Assembly (NCBI GenBank): GCA_030587365.1
Contig: JAUQZE010000004.1
Location: 19,903-83,902, forward strand
Length of the DNA stretch: 64,000 nucleotides
Direction of reading: 5' to 3'
Origin: Candidatus Freyarchaeota archaeon
GTDB lineage: Archaea > Asgardarchaeota > Jordiarchaeia > Jordiarchaeales > Jordiarchaeaceae
The first letter of the stretch is position 1; each line of letters begins with the position of its first letter. The translations under genes and the position numbers were made by a program. This document shows positions 63,276 to 64,000 of this stretch, piece after piece. The notes beneath the pieces were generated by a model. The model was given only the letters and a program-made list of their open reading frames with translations, did not search any database and was not told the origin of the DNA.

Positions 63276-63623
63276 TCACTCCATCTCGTCTCTGATTATC
63301 TCTACTACTGTTCTAAATTTTACAGCGTCTGGAAGCGCGCCTATAACTTTTAGGTCTCCACTCATATAGGCAGAAGTAGCGTCAATTTCTCCAGTTAACA
63401 TGCCTAACATTGTATCATAATTTGCTTCCATTGTCAAGTCTGGGCTGTCGTATGTGCCTTCAGAAACTGAGAGTTTACCATCTTTTATGAGGATATAGAA
63501 GGGATCCACACCTTCTCCTTGAAATTGGATGACTCGCTCCCATCCTTCCAGTTCGGCTGCTACATCTTCGCTGCTTGTAGCAACTTCTTCCATTTTTTTG
63601 AGGTGAGACGTGATCTCAGACAT
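63276..63623 (-). CDS. SCP2 sterol-carrier-like domain protein
   Basis: 115 residues, single SCP2 domain: ERVIQFQGEGVDPFYILIKD, KLSVSEGTYDSPDLTMEANY, DTMLGMLTGEIDATSAYMSG, DLKVIGALPDAVKF. SCP2 domains form a hydrophobic tunnel that binds lipids or acyl-CoA. ATG start. It may serve lipid handling, but no neighbouring gene supports a specific role. Confidence 0.88.
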   Translation of the reverse strand: MSEITSHLKKMEEVATSSEDVAAELEGWERVIQFQGEGVDPFYILIKDGKLSVSEGTYDSPDLTMEANYDTMLGMLTGEIDATSAYMSGDLKVIGALPDAVKFRTVVEIIRDEME

Positions 63624-63809
63624 TTCGCATTTCTCCCTTTGACGACATTTATGTTTTTTTATCTTAACGATTTATATAAACTTTTCTTATAAACCATATT
63701 CCAAAATAAATGAACATATTAATAAAAATATATCCTTATATTAATTTAATAACTAAACTTTGGCAAATTTTAATTTTTTCTCTGACCTTACCATCTTTAG
63801 GTGTTAATT

Positions 63810-64000
63810 ATGTTGCCTATTACATGTCATCCCTGCATTGTTGAGAACTTTCTGCCTCGGCTGGAGGGAGTCTTCAACAAACCCCAGCTGAAGCACTTCG
63901 CACAGTACCTAACCGGACTCATAGTCTGCAATAACCGGACGATCACCGGCATAAACGAGAGCTTCACCGGGCACAACGACCAGTCGGCTCTGAACCACTG
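63810..64000 (+). mobile_element. Transposase N-terminal fragment (cut by window edge)
   Basis: 63 codons are visible from ATG 63810: MLPITCHPCIVENFLPRLEG, then KHFAQYLTGLIVCNNRTITG and NESFTGHNDQSALNH. This resembles the start of DDE transposases of the IS701/IS4-like kind. Its base composition is clearly more GC-rich than the flanking AT-rich DNA, consistent with a recent arrival. The inverted repeat and target duplication cannot be identified with the right end missing. Confidence 0.75.

Noticed and set aside
1..64000. CRISPR arrays, rRNA genes, prophage or defence islands
   Set aside because: No spaced direct repeats, no rRNA-like sequence and no phage structural or restriction genes were found on either strand.

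Overview
This is an archaeal chromosome segment. It carries a transcription factor B gene, an archaeal mevalonate-type block (HMG-CoA synthase, DUF35 protein, thiolase), geranylgeranyl reductase, archaeal triosephosphate isomerase, TATA-box promoters, many TTG starts and tRNA genes split by bulge-helix-bulge (BHB) introns. A Rag/Gtr-like small GTPase, arrestin-like and roadblock/longin-like proteins, and UGA-encoded selenocysteine with SECIS hairpins resembling eukaryotic ones point towards the Asgard/TACK side of the Archaea. I cannot fix the lineage without a search. The genome is AT-rich. Only the truncated transposase at the right edge is clearly GC-richer.

Layout. 0-9.5 kb: start of an aldehyde:ferredoxin oxidoreductase with its Fe-S partner, a homocitrate/isopropylmalate synthase with a RAM domain, a membrane acyltransferase, a TPR protein, and glycine cleavage genes (gcvT convergent with gcvPA-gcvPB). 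9.7-23 kb: a signalling-looking block with a CBS protein, a longin-like protein, a C25 (gingipain-type) surface protease, an FrhB-like flavoprotein with a C-terminal beta-sandwich, a Rag-like GTPase with a roadblock-like tail, an arrestin-like protein and four tandem V4R proteins. 23-34 kb: a large heterodisulfide-reductase region on the minus strand. 34-51 kb: mixed metabolic, membrane, stress and regulatory genes, including AsnRS, quinolinate synthase, a SAMP-like protein and an HDAC-family enzyme. 51-54 kb: argS flanked by two intron-rich tRNA-Arg genes. 54-64 kb: peptidase, DUF89, tpiA, mevalonate genes, a roadblock protein, a structured palindrome cluster, TFB, an AbrB-like protein, an SCP2 protein and a transposase fragment.

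The most striking part is the Hdr region. hdrC, hdrB, an hdrD-like gene, a double-length all-cysteine hdrA and an mvhD form one set. This mvhD is interrupted by a 31-nt insertion that folds as a canonical BHB motif and whose removal restores the conserved reading frame. Downstream is a second set: an hdrA and an mvhD/vhuD each read through two in-frame UGA codons, exactly where homologues have cysteine. Each is followed by a structured 3' element with an AUGA...AAA...GA hairpin plus a second hairpin sharing the loop UAAGCG. An FrhB-like protein with an N-terminal winged helix ends this set. The likely role is flavin-based electron bifurcation between an electron donor (no hydrogenase large subunit is in the window), ferredoxin and disulfide-type acceptors, with parallel cysteine and selenocysteine versions.

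The two tRNA-Arg genes carry three and two predicted introns at unusual positions. With the mvhD intron, the window contains six BHB-type introns, which implies an active, broad-specificity splicing endonuclease.
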